A stretch of 64,000 nt of DNA from Bugula neritina (Eukaryota; Bryozoa; Gymnolaemata; Cheilostomatida; Bugulidae), in NCBI GenBank assembly GCA_964035545.1, contig OZ037765.1, positions 20,654,495-20,718,494 on the forward strand. The letters are read 5' to 3'. The position numbers and the translations under genes are program-made. Position 1 is the first letter of the stretch. The number at the start of each line of letters is the position of its first letter. Shown here piece by piece: positions 14,201 to 26,300 of this stretch. Under the pieces are notes generated by a model. The model did no database searches. It was not told the origin of the DNA and saw only the letters and a list, made by a program, of their open reading frames with translations.

Positions 14201-17069
14201 ATTATTTTACAACTTGCACGTTACAAATTTCTCAGTATTGCCACAAAAATACGACATGCGTTTTCCCCACTACTGTCTTATTTTGGTTTGTCAGCTTTTA
14301 ATACAATATTTATTAAAAGAATGTAGGTACAACGCTAGCGTTGCAGTCAGAATTGATGTTATGGATTAAACTTGTGTGTATTTATTTGGTGATTGGCTTT
14401 TACAGGATATTTTACTTCACCCGGCAGCAAACATTTCAACCAGGTTCTCTTACTGCTAAAGGCTAGGAACTGTTTTGTATCCTGCAGCATTCTGATATCA
14501 GAGTGTTTGGCTGCCATGCAGAAAGGAAAAGCTGACCCTATTCCTCTACATGATGGCCGTAAAAGCACCAAGACAGCCATGTTGCTGAGGAATGCTGTCA
14601 TGATGTTGAAGTCGCAGCTTGCCGGCTATCCTGTTATTTCAGAGCCACTCTCACTTTCCAAAGGTCAGTTGGGGGTCATGATGGGGAATCGAATTTTACA
14701 GAAACTGTTAGACAGGTAAAGTGATGGACACAATGATGTATCACAGATCAATGAATTAGTAATATTTCATTTATGCACATGTATGATGGTTACAGCCTAA
14801 TGCAGTGCATCAAGCAGCAAACTACACAATGTATAACCTAGCTGACAGCATACCTTGAATACTGTTGAAAGAATTTTTAATTTCTGTATGAGCTGCAAAT
14901 TAGCTCATACAAAATGGCTGAATACAAACTTGTATACTTTTTAAACTATGATATTTAATAACTCCTCACAACAACTTTTGCTCTTGTCTTTGTAGAAATT
15001 ACTTGTGTAACTTTTTGCATCAAAACACTTCCTATGTTGTATTTGCCTGCTATCACACTACAGGTTCTCCCTCTCACCAACACTGCACAGACTACAGAGT
15101 GCGTGCTACTGTAGTTGGTAAGCTTCAGACCATCATAGCTCTAACAGAAAAATGGTGTATTGGTAAAGCAAAACAGTTTCTCCGATCTTACAAAGTTGCT
15201 CCTTTCATTGTACTAACTCACGGAGATCTCGTAGTAAGTATTAGTTGCAACAAATACTCTTACTATGGTTTGCAGAGTTGACAATAACTGTCTTTTGAAA
15301 ATTTTTTCTTGGCAAAAGATTTTCTAAAAAGAAGTTTAAAGAAGAATTTAATTTCTTTTTTTTGATTTTGCTTCTTTTTATTTGAATTATTTATCTTTCT
15401 AGGTTTTTCTGATTTTTGGGATAGCATATTTTTAGTAATATACTTCGAAAAGAAAATTTAATAAAAAGTAGATATAATAACATACTTCCAGAAATCTTTT
15501 TTATTAGAACTACAGTAATTTTGTTTGAAAGGTGTTGAGCTGTTCAAGGACACTTTTAGATTAGTGTACTTGTACATTTTGTGTGCCTTTTTTATTTTTC
15601 AAAAGTCTAATATTATACCCATTATCTAGATTCTACATGGTGAACTACAGTCAGCTTTAAGACTAATACAAGGTGACATGTTCACTAAACAAGTGGAGGT
15701 TATGCAGAAGCAGTTGGACAGGCTGTCACTTTTTCATGACGAGATGAGGCAGCAGCTGTCTGTGAAAGCGAGCAACTTGATGGCTGAGATTATTGGTCAG
15801 CAGATGCCACGCCCTAGGTTCTGGAGATCATCCTCTAGTTCTGGTATATATCAGCATATAACTACATGGATTGAGCATTATGTTATCTTTATGTAGTCTG
15901 AAGTACAATGTGCCAATACTGGAGTTTGAACTCCGTGAAGCACTAACATATTTAGCATTAGAGTGAGCCGTTATACACTGCACTACCTGAACAACTGATA
16001 GGGCTCAGTTTACTCTGCTAAATGAGTTGTGTTTTAATAGTCTAAAATCTACTAATGGCATGTCCTCTTCTTTACTATTTGGGTTGGAGGTAATGTGTTT
16101 ATGCTTGAGGTGGTTCAAGTCATAGTTTATACAGGAATTCATATGAGATGTTGTGTTTCAAAGACTCTGTTTTTGGGAGCTTCAGAATATTGGCAACTAA
16201 CTATATTCTATTGCTGTTGTATTTGGACACATTTATTGAATATATTTATTAGGGGGCGATATGGAAGTGCAGAGTTATGCTGAAGCAATTGTCGACAGCG
16301 TATTAATGCCGATATCCGAAGGAGCCAAACATTTGGGTGCAGAAGATCAAGTGGCTGCTATAGAGACTGTTGTCAACACAATCTGCCAAATTTGGATGGA
16401 ATATTTTTTAAAAAAGAAAATTAAATTCAGGTTTGTCATTTTTAATTAAAATTTTCCAACTAAGCATCGAATAACATAAGTAGATGTCGGATGCTATTAT
16501 AAGGCACACAAATATTATTCTTCAGTTTGAAAATCTCATCTTTTAATTCAATATTCAATTTCATTTATTGCCTGAATCAAACCTTTAATACGCATCAATA
16601 AAAAAATTTGAATGAATGTTAGCCTTTCATGTGAACTATCATCACAGATGGATACATGTATTGATAGAATGTTTTCCAATCATGACTATTTCCAAGTACC
16701 TTTTTGATTTATAATAATTATTCAGTGAATGTTTATAATAGTGTTCACGGAGCATCACAGCTGAGCAAGGATTTCGATCATCTTACAAGCTTCATTGACG
16801 TCTACTTGAATGAAGAGGCCGTCAAACGCAAGATTATTGATTGTTCAGGTATACACAGATTCTCAAAGGTTCTGAAGGTACTTGCTCAGCAAACGCCCTC
16901 GAGAAAGAGCTCAATAGCTCACAGCAATAGAATAGTGCCCTTAGCGGGCATGCCTACACATACCACCAGCACTGCTGTATCCAGTGCACAATCTACTACT
17001 AGTCTGGACAATTACTCCCAATGGCAGGCGCTCCAAGCCAGCAAAACAACTTGTTTATGTTTTATTTAA
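8204..17069 (+). CDS. CCDC142-like coiled-coil protein, 14 exons
   Basis: Exons: 8204-8297, 8770-8898, 9634-9837, 10287-10536, 11083-11264, 12286-12444, 12781-13170, 13431-13551, 13914-14086, 14406-14663, 15064-15233, 15630-15843, 16253-16430, 16742-17069. All junctions are GT-AG and phase-consistent, giving 949 codons plus TAA. The protein starts with an acidic segment (MISEEDLDHLIDEELEDY), is largely alpha-helical, has a low-complexity Ser/Thr/Ala stretch in exon 7, and ends in helices such as QVEVMQKQLDRLSLFHDEM, a VNTICQIWMEYFLKKKIKF block, and a Ser/Thr-rich tail. The helical C-terminal half resembles coiled-coil protein CCDC142, whose molecular role is not well defined. Human CCDC142 is shorter, about 750 residues as I recall. 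There is no signal peptide or membrane segment. Exon 4 has two possible donors; the one at 10536 keeps the frame. The family name is moderately sure, the gene model much surer. Confidence 0.72.
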
Positions 17070-17812
17070 GAATTACTTTTATATTTAAGATTTCTATAAA
17101 TATTAAATCTGTAGAGATTTATGTCTGAGCCACTGATTTGATAGTCATGTATAAGTGGCCTTTGCCTAATGATATTGCTGATATTTTTGTGATATTACTG
17201 ATTTTTTTTTTTACAAAATTTCCTGGCTGAGTTTATTTGTAGTAACATTATTTAATAGAAATTAAGTGGGCTTCAGTTCTAACGCTTCTTTCAAATCAAT
17301 TTATTATAGTTTCAAAATACATTATATATTTTAGCTATGAGATGTAAAATGACATATTGAGTAGAATTTTTACCAAAAGATTTGCTGCACTGATATAAAT
17401 ATAGCTTCATTATTAGAATGATAAATTTATACATTAACTTCCATTTAAACATAAATTTAGCCTAGTTTGTATATACAATTGTTAAAAGTTGCACTTACAT
17501 AAATTCTTTACGCACAAGCACAAAACACGAATTTTTACAAATCTATTTTCTATACCTGTTATACTAACCTATTTGTAAATTTCAAATTAATCAATCTCAA
17601 CTATCAATATAATTTTGCTGCTCCATAAATACTTACAAAGTACTGAATAAATATAATACAACAACCCATTTACATCAAAATGAGGCCATAAAAAGGTTCT
17701 TCTGTACAAAAACTGATATAGAACAAAAAAATCTATACAAAAATATGATATGATGAAATGCAGGCATTCGAAGAGGTCTTGAATTCCAACATATTTCATT
17801 AGACTAGAATTC
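17070..17812. other. Convergent 3' UTRs of two genes
   Basis: This stretch separates the stop codon of the CCDC142-like gene (+) from the stop of the CACUL1-like gene (-). No further exon is visible. TTTATT motifs near 17230 and 17298 could be AATAAA signals for the minus-strand gene, so the two 3' UTRs may overlap. Confidence 0.5.
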
Positions 17813-20800
17813 CTATGTATTGTCCATATCTGCAGCTGCAAGCAACCCATTAATCAGTAAATTCACAAGTTACCAAGTGATAGCACCCAGAAAAAACTGA
17901 ATGTAACATCATTGCCTACTCAATAGGACAAATACTTAATAAAAAATACTGTAAGAGATTTGGTAAAAATTTGCATCAGTTACTATGAAAGAGTTCATAT
18001 CTGAAACTAAATTTACCAAAGTAAACAAAACCAGTGCTGAAAGGAATTGATTCGCAATGAACTTTTTTGTCGAAGCATCAGTAAGATGTCTACACATACA
18101 TACAGCTGACAGTTATAAAGTAAATGAAATACATACATTCTTCCATAGTTTCCAGTGATCTTTTACCACTTGAGGTCATTCTAAGGAAAATATTGATACA
18201 TACTTGTAAGTAATATTATCACTAAAATTTATACATATGCAAATCAATAAACTGAATAAAGCCCTTCCCCAAGTATGTATGATAATATCTACTCATATGT
18301 GTTCACATTTACACTTGAGAAAATAATCTTTTTAATCACTCATGTTGAATTACTCTACAATAGTACTTTAGCAAAGTGTTGTAAAACTTTGCGAATAATA
18401 GATAATAGAGTACTACTATAATAGAAATAGTACTATAAGTAGTAGTATAGTATAGTAGTACTGTAGTATAGTAGTACTACTATACTACTATAATAGAGTT
18501 GATTGAATGTTACACACCTCATGTCACTGCAGTTCTCCAAGGAGCTGTACATTTGCTTTGTCTCTACGGAGAGTTGGTGCAGTTGGTGAGCCCCCGTGTG
18601 ACCATAGCCGGGTATAAACTTGCTAAACATGTCTGGGTTTAGCTCGGCAAAATCTAGTGATAGCGAAAATAAATATATGTGAAAAACTCACAGTGAATTA
18701 AAACCCTGACAGAGAAATTGATCATGTCATACCAGAAGCAGACACTTGCAAAACTTGAACTACTTCAATTACGATGGCTAAATTTTTGTTGTTGTTAAAA
18801 TAACACAAACAAATATTGAAACATTCAATTTACTTGTTATAAATGTAATATGAATGACTAAGCATTAAAAACTAACTAAATATACAAAGAGTACATTGTT
18901 ATGTTATTGGAAAGTACCTGGGTTGATCAAATATAGTGACTTGATGATATTAGCAAACGTGGATGGCTCAACTGTAAATGGCTTCTTCTCTGCTTCTGAT
19001 AAATATCCTGAAATGAAATGTTGAATAAACTATACACTTCAGTTGTGATTATCAGAATTCTTGCTGGTGAATATCTGAAATCTCTTGCCAACACATTTTT
19101 ATATTGAAATTTACTAAATTTATACTACAAAAGAAATGCAAGTGTATTGGACAAATAAGTAGAGGGCAAAGCTGTTATAGTAAACGCATTTTAGATTAAA
19201 TGTTACCTTTTTAAACAGCGTGCCTTGTAGAATAAAATTTTACAGTACAAAAACAACAATTAGCAAGTTTTGAAAACTTTCTAGAAAGGTTTTGATGGTA
19301 GAAGACATTTAGGATATTTTATTTATACTTTTCCTATTAAAAATACACAATCCAAATAACAAAATGTAATGTTAAATTTGATAATCATGACAACTTATGA
19401 TCACGAAATTCATTGTCACAACCTACACTTATGCCCGAATAACAAAAGATACCAACAATATTGTTGAAAATCATTAAAATAATAGGAAATAACAGAAAGC
19501 AAACAAGTATAGTCACCATATAGAGTAGAATAAATAATAATGATAAAATAATGGTAAATGATAGATTAGACACAAATACTAAAACAATACCAACATACCT
19601 AGAACAATACTCATATGCTTACATAACAGCCTGTCTGTAAAAGTTTTATATAAAACTTTCGCCAAATTATGCTCGAGTACAATACGATCCTGCAATATAG
19701 TATGTAGAAACAAATAGATTCAGCATCAACTTGTAAGCTATATAAACAATATTTAACTCAAACTGTTATATACAGAATGAGAAAATTTCCTTTAAAACGT
19801 CCAGTCTGTATACATGATCAATGCACAATAAAAATAGAATTTGAAAGTAAATGTAAATAATTCCTATGTAAAATTATTTACAACTCAAAGGAGCACCAAA
19901 CTTTTACATATCACTAAATTTATTTTTTAAAGGAGCTGAAACTGAAATAGAACTAGGAATAGATATATTGTTTGATATGTGTAAAGTATATTATTACTAG
20001 AAAAGTACCCACCAAATATGCAAACACTGCTAAAATACTTCGAGCCTTTTGAATAAAAGTCAGTAGAGTCTCGTTAAACCTTTCAATATATTCCTTGACG
20101 TTTTCTTCCTACAATATTAGACATGCAACTTATTTCAAGGTCAAATACATACCCAGACATATGCACTTACACAACACCTCAATAATCATATAAATGTGAG
20201 CCAACAGTAGAATTAACTATATTTTTCAAAAAATAAATCTAAGTCAACACCTTCAGCTTCAGAAATTCAGTTTGAACTATAACCATAATAAAAGTGAGTT
20301 TAGCTACAAAATGTATAGTAAAGTGGCTAACAACTAGTGGTCCGCCTAAAAATCAAACCAATATTTTGTGTATTTCTATGAACAAACAAACCTTTGTGAT
20401 ACTAAACTATTTGCAACTACAGTATATTTTACAAAATAGTTTCAGCTGGTTAAAAAATTAAGAAGCTACACATTCAACTCAATAGTCAGTGATTAGATTC
20501 AGACTGACTAGTACATGACTCTACCAGTTTGATAAGCTGGACACTAACTAGTAGCTAAATACAACTTCTTTCTGCAAAAATCCACTCAACTCAGAATCTC
20601 TGAGTAAAAGAATTTGAATCTAACCTTCAGTAACTGAAGAGGCTCAGCCAGCAAATCTGAGTAAGTTTCTATTTTCTTGTGTATCAAGTCGTTTTGCAAC
20701 ACAGATCCATAACCATCACACACCAGCTTGTAGACGGCGCTAAAACATATATTTGTGTCAAAGTAACTCAACCCAAATAATGAAAAACCTTAATTAGGCT

Positions 20801-21585
20801 ATGTGAAGCATTGCTGAAACGGAGGGCACTCATGGATTCTAACCTGTATGTTTCTTCAAAAGAAATCCTAACCGGAGTTTCCAAGGAAGATTGAAGTATT
20901 AAGTCTATAGCTCGACTGATGGGTGGCCAGTGATGATTTAGGTAAACCTCGTCACAATCTTTGTTTTCCCAAAAACCTACAATCATTAATGTTAAGTGCA
21001 AATAGATTAACATAAATGCAAAATTGATTAATTATCTGGTTGCATAATGTCCATATGTACAAACATATTATCATGAAAGCTGTGTTAGGTTTATAGATAT
21101 ATAAAACTGTAGCAGGGTTGAATTTCTGGGAACACAAGGTGCTCTAACAAAATGGAATGAGAATGTAGACAGTACATTATCAAAACGATTATGAATAGGC
21201 ATATGTTGGCTGTGCTTAAACCACACTTTAAATGCTAAATTCATACTCAAGAATTAAATCCGCTCAAAGCAGTTTGTTTAACAACAAAAGTTAAGCTCAC
21301 AAAATAAATATTTTATCATCAGAATATAACAGAAGATTTGACTAACTCTACTTCTGGCTGATGATACAAACCAAGCATTGTGTAAGTTGAAGCAGGTCTT
21401 ATAAACCAAATAAATATTGAATAATAAGAGTATTTTGTTAATTCTTTTGCATTTCAGAAGAAAATATTGTTTAACAATTTGTATATAAAGTAATTTAAAA
21501 TTTGAGTTAGAAAAATGAAAGAATACCTCTAAAAGGGCCAGTTAAACTAGGAGAGCACATGGACATGGAGATCATCGATAACGAC
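17813..21585 (-). CDS. CACUL1-like cullin-domain protein, nine exons
   Basis: Read on the minus strand, exons are 21585-21527, 20976-20844, 20739-20625, 20108-20013, 19689-19599, 19007-18918, 18653-18518, 18180-18137 and 17835-17813 (stop TAG 17815-17813). All phases agree. The first listed exon has in-frame ATGs (the earliest at 21575-21573), giving 258 residues; it is entered in phase 2, so an upstream exon may exist that I could not find. The N-terminal half reads HHWPPISRAIDLIL and RISFEETYSAVYKLVCDGYG, the pattern of a cullin N-terminal repeat (LSFEELYRxxY). The short length, with no cullin homology or NEDD8 domain, fits CACUL1, the CDK2-associated cullin-domain protein, rather than a full cullin. 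The last coding exon is only 23 bp. The C-terminus is Ser- and acid-rich. It converges with the CCDC142-like gene. Confidence 0.72.
18360..18500. repeat. AGTACT/TAGTA palindromic low-complexity tract
   Basis: Degenerate units of AGTACT, TAGTAG and TATAGTA alternate in both orientations inside an intron of the minus-strand gene. It is the same kind of self-complementary simple sequence as at 6360-6720. Confidence 0.7.
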
Positions 21586-23383
21586 CTGAAACACACACAC
21601 AGTTAACTTACAGAGCTAACGAGTGTTGAAATTGAACATTATTAACATATCAATTAACATATGTTCTATGAAAGTAACATAAAAAAGAAATAGACTTAGT
21701 AGTAAAGGTCCGGTCACACGGAAAGGAAACGCCAAATGTCAGTTCTTTTCAGAAACCTCAGAACTCAAACGTTGATGGTAACCACTACATCTAGGATTCA
21801 AAAACTTTAGACAGAAAGATATTTTGTGATCGAATATGTCATATTATTGGGCATTTATGTTCAATAAAGCAATATAATGATAAGGTTTAAAGGACTTTTT
21901 CCGCTATTCTGATGTCGATCTTTCATTTATTTTGCACATGACTCCCATATCATCAGAAGATAAAAATATTTCTGTAATTCAGCTTGTAACATAGCTTCTA
22001 AGATTTAGCTTGCACTAATTACAAAAAACAAATGAATTAAAAACCAAACAAACAGTGAGTCAGACTATAACTGAAACTGTAAATAGTCAATAGAAGATCA
22101 TGGAGTAATTGTCTTTTGGCACACCTAGCAAATGTATAAGTATTGAAGCTCTCTTACCAATTTTATATATTTAGACTGAAATACCGTTAATTAGCATTAC
22201 TTAACTTTAAAATGTTCTATCATCATCATGATGATGCACACAACTCTTCAAGTATAAATCTTACAAAATCAGTGAATTCTGAAATCAGAAATGACCTATA
22301 ACTATAAGACAATAACTACAAGTATAAAACCAAATATCACTCTGTAAAATGAATACTAATACTGCCCCTAGTCATTAGACTTACTAATACTATTACTATT
22401 ACTAATAGTATTACTACCGGCTGCTAAAATAAACATGAGTAAAACTGAAAGAAAATCGTGAGCGCAATTTTCTTATTGCTTGTAACACTAGGAGTAGGTA
22501 TGGTACTACTTCAGTACTTGTATTTCAATTTGTGAATATCAGAATGAGTATGACTGTCACTATCACCACGACTATGGCTTATAGTTACACGTTAGAACTT
22601 ATAACTATAAGTTATAACATACAAAACTTTAAGTAAACCTAAAAGACTAATGAGTCTTTTTGACTTATCATGATCGATATTATTATGATTATGATTCTCA
22701 ACTTCAAGTTCATCATCATTATGATGACAGATTACTGATAAGTTTATTACCAAATTCAAATCGGTTGAACTCGGCAATTGCTTCTAAAAGTAAACGGCTG
22801 AAGACCAAACCAGAACTGAGAACTGGAAGCTTGATAAAAATTTAATTTTAAACATAATCATAATGATAATGATAAAGATAAAATAAAAATGTGTCCATAA
22901 TCATAATGACGTTTTAAGAAAATACAACGAAAAAAATCAAACTATAAAACTAAAAAGAACTTGAAATAATTGTTATTGTAGTATATGTAATTGTGATGAT
23001 GTTCATGATAATAACCATAATGACAATAATCATAATGATAACGATGGCGAAGCTGAATATTAATCGTACTGTCACCAGCAACAACTACAAGTTCTGTGAT
23101 GGTAATGATAAAGGACAAGCAATTGAATCGCCGAATGCTTCCTTGTTAATAGTTTCCGCAGGTAGTTTTAAACACATCAGTAATGTACAGGTGCGATTCT
23201 GCTAGGCCCACGGCGGCACTAACAACAAACATTAAAGCTAGCACGTGGATAGCGGCCCCGAACAGCTACGAATTTCCAGTCTCAGGGTTTTCATTTTCAT
23301 GTTACTATATAAAATAACAAAAAAGATAGCTTTTTTACATTGACTCACGTTGTTTTGGAGTTAATTTCATAAGAAATTGAATA
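21586..23383. other. Intergenic region between divergent genes, ATAATGAT-rich
   Basis: This lies between the 5' end of the minus-strand CACUL1-like gene and the plus-strand membrane protein gene, so it probably holds both promoters and the missing first exon of the former. Degenerate ATAATGAT, AGTATT and CATCATGATG tracts fill 22200-22700 and 22850-23040. A less AT-rich unique patch at 23040-23280 contains short open frames on both strands (plus-strand ATG at 23044 ending near a GTAGTT donor, minus-strand ATG near 23235), but neither could be joined in phase to a known exon. Confidence 0.45.
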
Positions 23384-26300
23384 ATGCTAAAAATTATAAT
23401 ATCTATTATTTTGTCCGTTTCCATTGGTATATTTTGGTACAGCTATAACTATGGACTTGGAAAAGCATGGGCATCAAATGCGTGGCCTAGCAAGTCCTAT
23501 GACGACCTACTGAAATTTCAATCCGAGAGCTCTTCGTTTATTTATGGCGTAACTCTACTATCAGAGAGTTTTGTCATGATTATATTTAACATAATTTTAA
23601 GGTAAGTGCACAACTTAGAAATAACTTTTTATTTTTAATACTAATAGTAATACTAATAGGCAAACAACTTGAACTTAGCTATAGCTTTCCCCTTAACTTG
23701 AACTTTAAAACTAAGAGTTGCACTTGCTGTTAGAATAAGATTAAGCTCAAAATCAAAGGCTAAAACTGAAAGAGTAAAGTAGGTACTGGTGAAGAGTTGT
23801 GGTCTCTCAAAGGGAATAGATTGAATCTTTGTATAAAGAGCACACTCATTAAAAATTTAAAGTTTGGCTGCGACTTAGAATTCTAATTATGCTATAGAAT
23901 TGTTATTTTAGGAGATAAATATTTTGGTATAAGCACACATATTAGCAGCTCAAAAAATTGTTAAAATATTTCTTCATGGATAATTTTAGCAGAAATAACC
24001 ATGAAAGCATTTATGTGGTTTTGGTTACTGAGTAATGCTGAAGTAGCACTTCAGTATTGCTCAGTAATCAAAACCACAAAAATGAGTTCAAGCTTATTTT
24101 GCTCAACAAGTTTCATTTTGGGAGACCACAACTCTTAATTGTAAGGGGAGAGGGACATTGTGAACTTCTGAAAAGGGTCTATTAGTGTAATTTCAACAAG
24201 TCTGACTTCATTAAAACTTGCAATACACTTTCTGTTTACTTTTCATCACATTCTCAGCCTTAATGTTATCTCGTCCAATTATAACTTTTGACGTTGCTGA
24301 GTTGGTTTCTAGATATTGTAATGGGATTACGTAGCATAATAATGCATTTGTCTCCTCCTGTTTGGGAATACTTATGACTATATTTTACTATCCAATCAGA
24401 AGGACCGGAAGGCAAGGTTCCGGTCAAGTGACTGTTCGCGGGTTAGCTAGCAGAAACCATGTGTGTTGAGAGCAGGGGCTCGTAGTAGTAAGACGTGTTA
24501 TAATTGATTGATGTATTGTGGTTTTGACATACTGTTATAATTATGTTTATCGAATTAAATAAAGGTTATCGTACGCAAGCTCTGTTAGTAGTTGCTAGTT
24601 AAATTGAAACTAAATACGCAGGCAATCCACGCTTGATAATTGTGCTAAAACTCACAACAGTGGTGGCAGCGGTGGGATTTCGCGTATTTCAAGATGACAG
24701 AAAGAGGCACAGAGCTACCCCTTCAGAGGAATGAAGGTGAGGAAGATAACAATGCTATACCTATAGAACCAGAGGTGCGAGTACATAGGGAATGTTACGA
24801 AGAGAAGTACCGGCTGAGGGTACCCACCTTCTCAGGTGAAGAGCCGGCGGAGCAATTCGTTCAGGAATTCCAAGATGTAATGGAAGTTGCACAATGGCCA
24901 CCTAGAATAGCATTGCTCAAGCTCAGGATGGCGCTGTCAGACAAAGCCAAGCCATACGGAGTGGGACCAGACATTGACGGCATCTTTGCTTCCCTGCGGG
25001 CCCGTTTTGGTATCTCCGCTGTGGATGCGCGGGCCCGTCTTCAAAGACTATGGCGTGATCCTCACACGCCGCTACAAGAGCACGCTACCACGGTTATGAG
25101 ACTGGTGCAGATTGCGTTCCGCGATCTGCCGCAAGTAAACCGTGAGAGGTATACCTATGATGCCTTCGTGCAGTCCATCAACGACTTGGGACTCCATCAC
25201 CAACTCTTGGCGAGGGGAGTCACCACGGTTGAAGGTACGCTGGCAGAAGGGGAGGCTTACCTCCTGGCCAGCCAGCTGCACCGGAGCCGTGTGACTTCTC
25301 GTCAGGTGGACATGGAGCCCTCCGCTGCTCCTACCGCTTCTCACGCGGAAACTCCAGCGGTAGCCAAGGTGACGCAGATGACGGTGGCATCACAGGTCGC
25401 ACAAATGACCGACACGCTAGCCGAACTGGTCTCCGCCTTGGAAAGCCAGCTAGGCATCACCAGTGAGCTTGACAGGCCACCGGTGCAGTCGCCTAGTAGA
25501 GGACACCCCTCCTGCTGGGGGTGCGGAAGACCAGGACACTTCCAGAAACACTGTCCCCGACTTCAACCAGGGTTAAACTACGACGGCCCGCGGATGCTCC
25601 CACATCCGGCGGGCCGCCGTTAAAACCCCAAGGGAGGACACAGTGGCGTCCGCCACGCCGGACACCCGTCCGGGACCTCGCGGAACGGCCACCAGGACGG
25701 CAAGCAGGCTGTACAAGCCGCTCGCCGCCGGTGTTCTCAATGCCACCCCGCAACAGGTTTGACAAACGACGGACCGCAGAGTCTGCGAGGAAAGGTGCCC
25801 AAACGCCACAAGGCGCGGCGCCACTCCCTCGGCAGCTGGTCCCGAGTCGTCGTCAAGAACCTAACCCCTCCGCCAAGGCGAGGGAGATGAGGTCACCCAA
25901 GATACCACTACATCCCCACGAGAGCAGCCTGTTTCTACCAGGCCAGATAGCCGGCAAACCTGCCAGATATCTGTTGGACACGGGCTGTACCACCAACCTC
26001 CTGGGTCGTCGATTCTTCGACACACTCAGTGCTCAGATCCGAAGCAGGTTGGAACCGTACGAAGGTGATCATGGCACCCTGGCAGACGGGTCGTGCATCC
26101 CCTTCTACGGTATCATTGAACTCCCTTGGAGCGTCTGTGACCAGACCATCCAGGAAAGGTTCATAGTTGGACAACTCCAGGAGGACGCCATCCTGGGGAT
26201 GCCATTCTTACAACGACACGGATGTCGCATCGATTTTGGTAAATCTGCGATGATTATGGGCGGCAGGGAGCTCGCCTGTGTCGATAAGTTTGGCCATCCC

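Noticed and set aside
14885-14915. 10-bp hairpin (TGTATGAGCT / AGCTCATACA) in a CCDC142-like intron
   Set aside because: Too short to distinguish from chance in 64 kb of AT-rich DNA.
21700-21740. GGTCCGGTCACACGG stretch resembling a transposon terminal repeat
   Set aside because: No matching inverted end or target duplication was found nearby.
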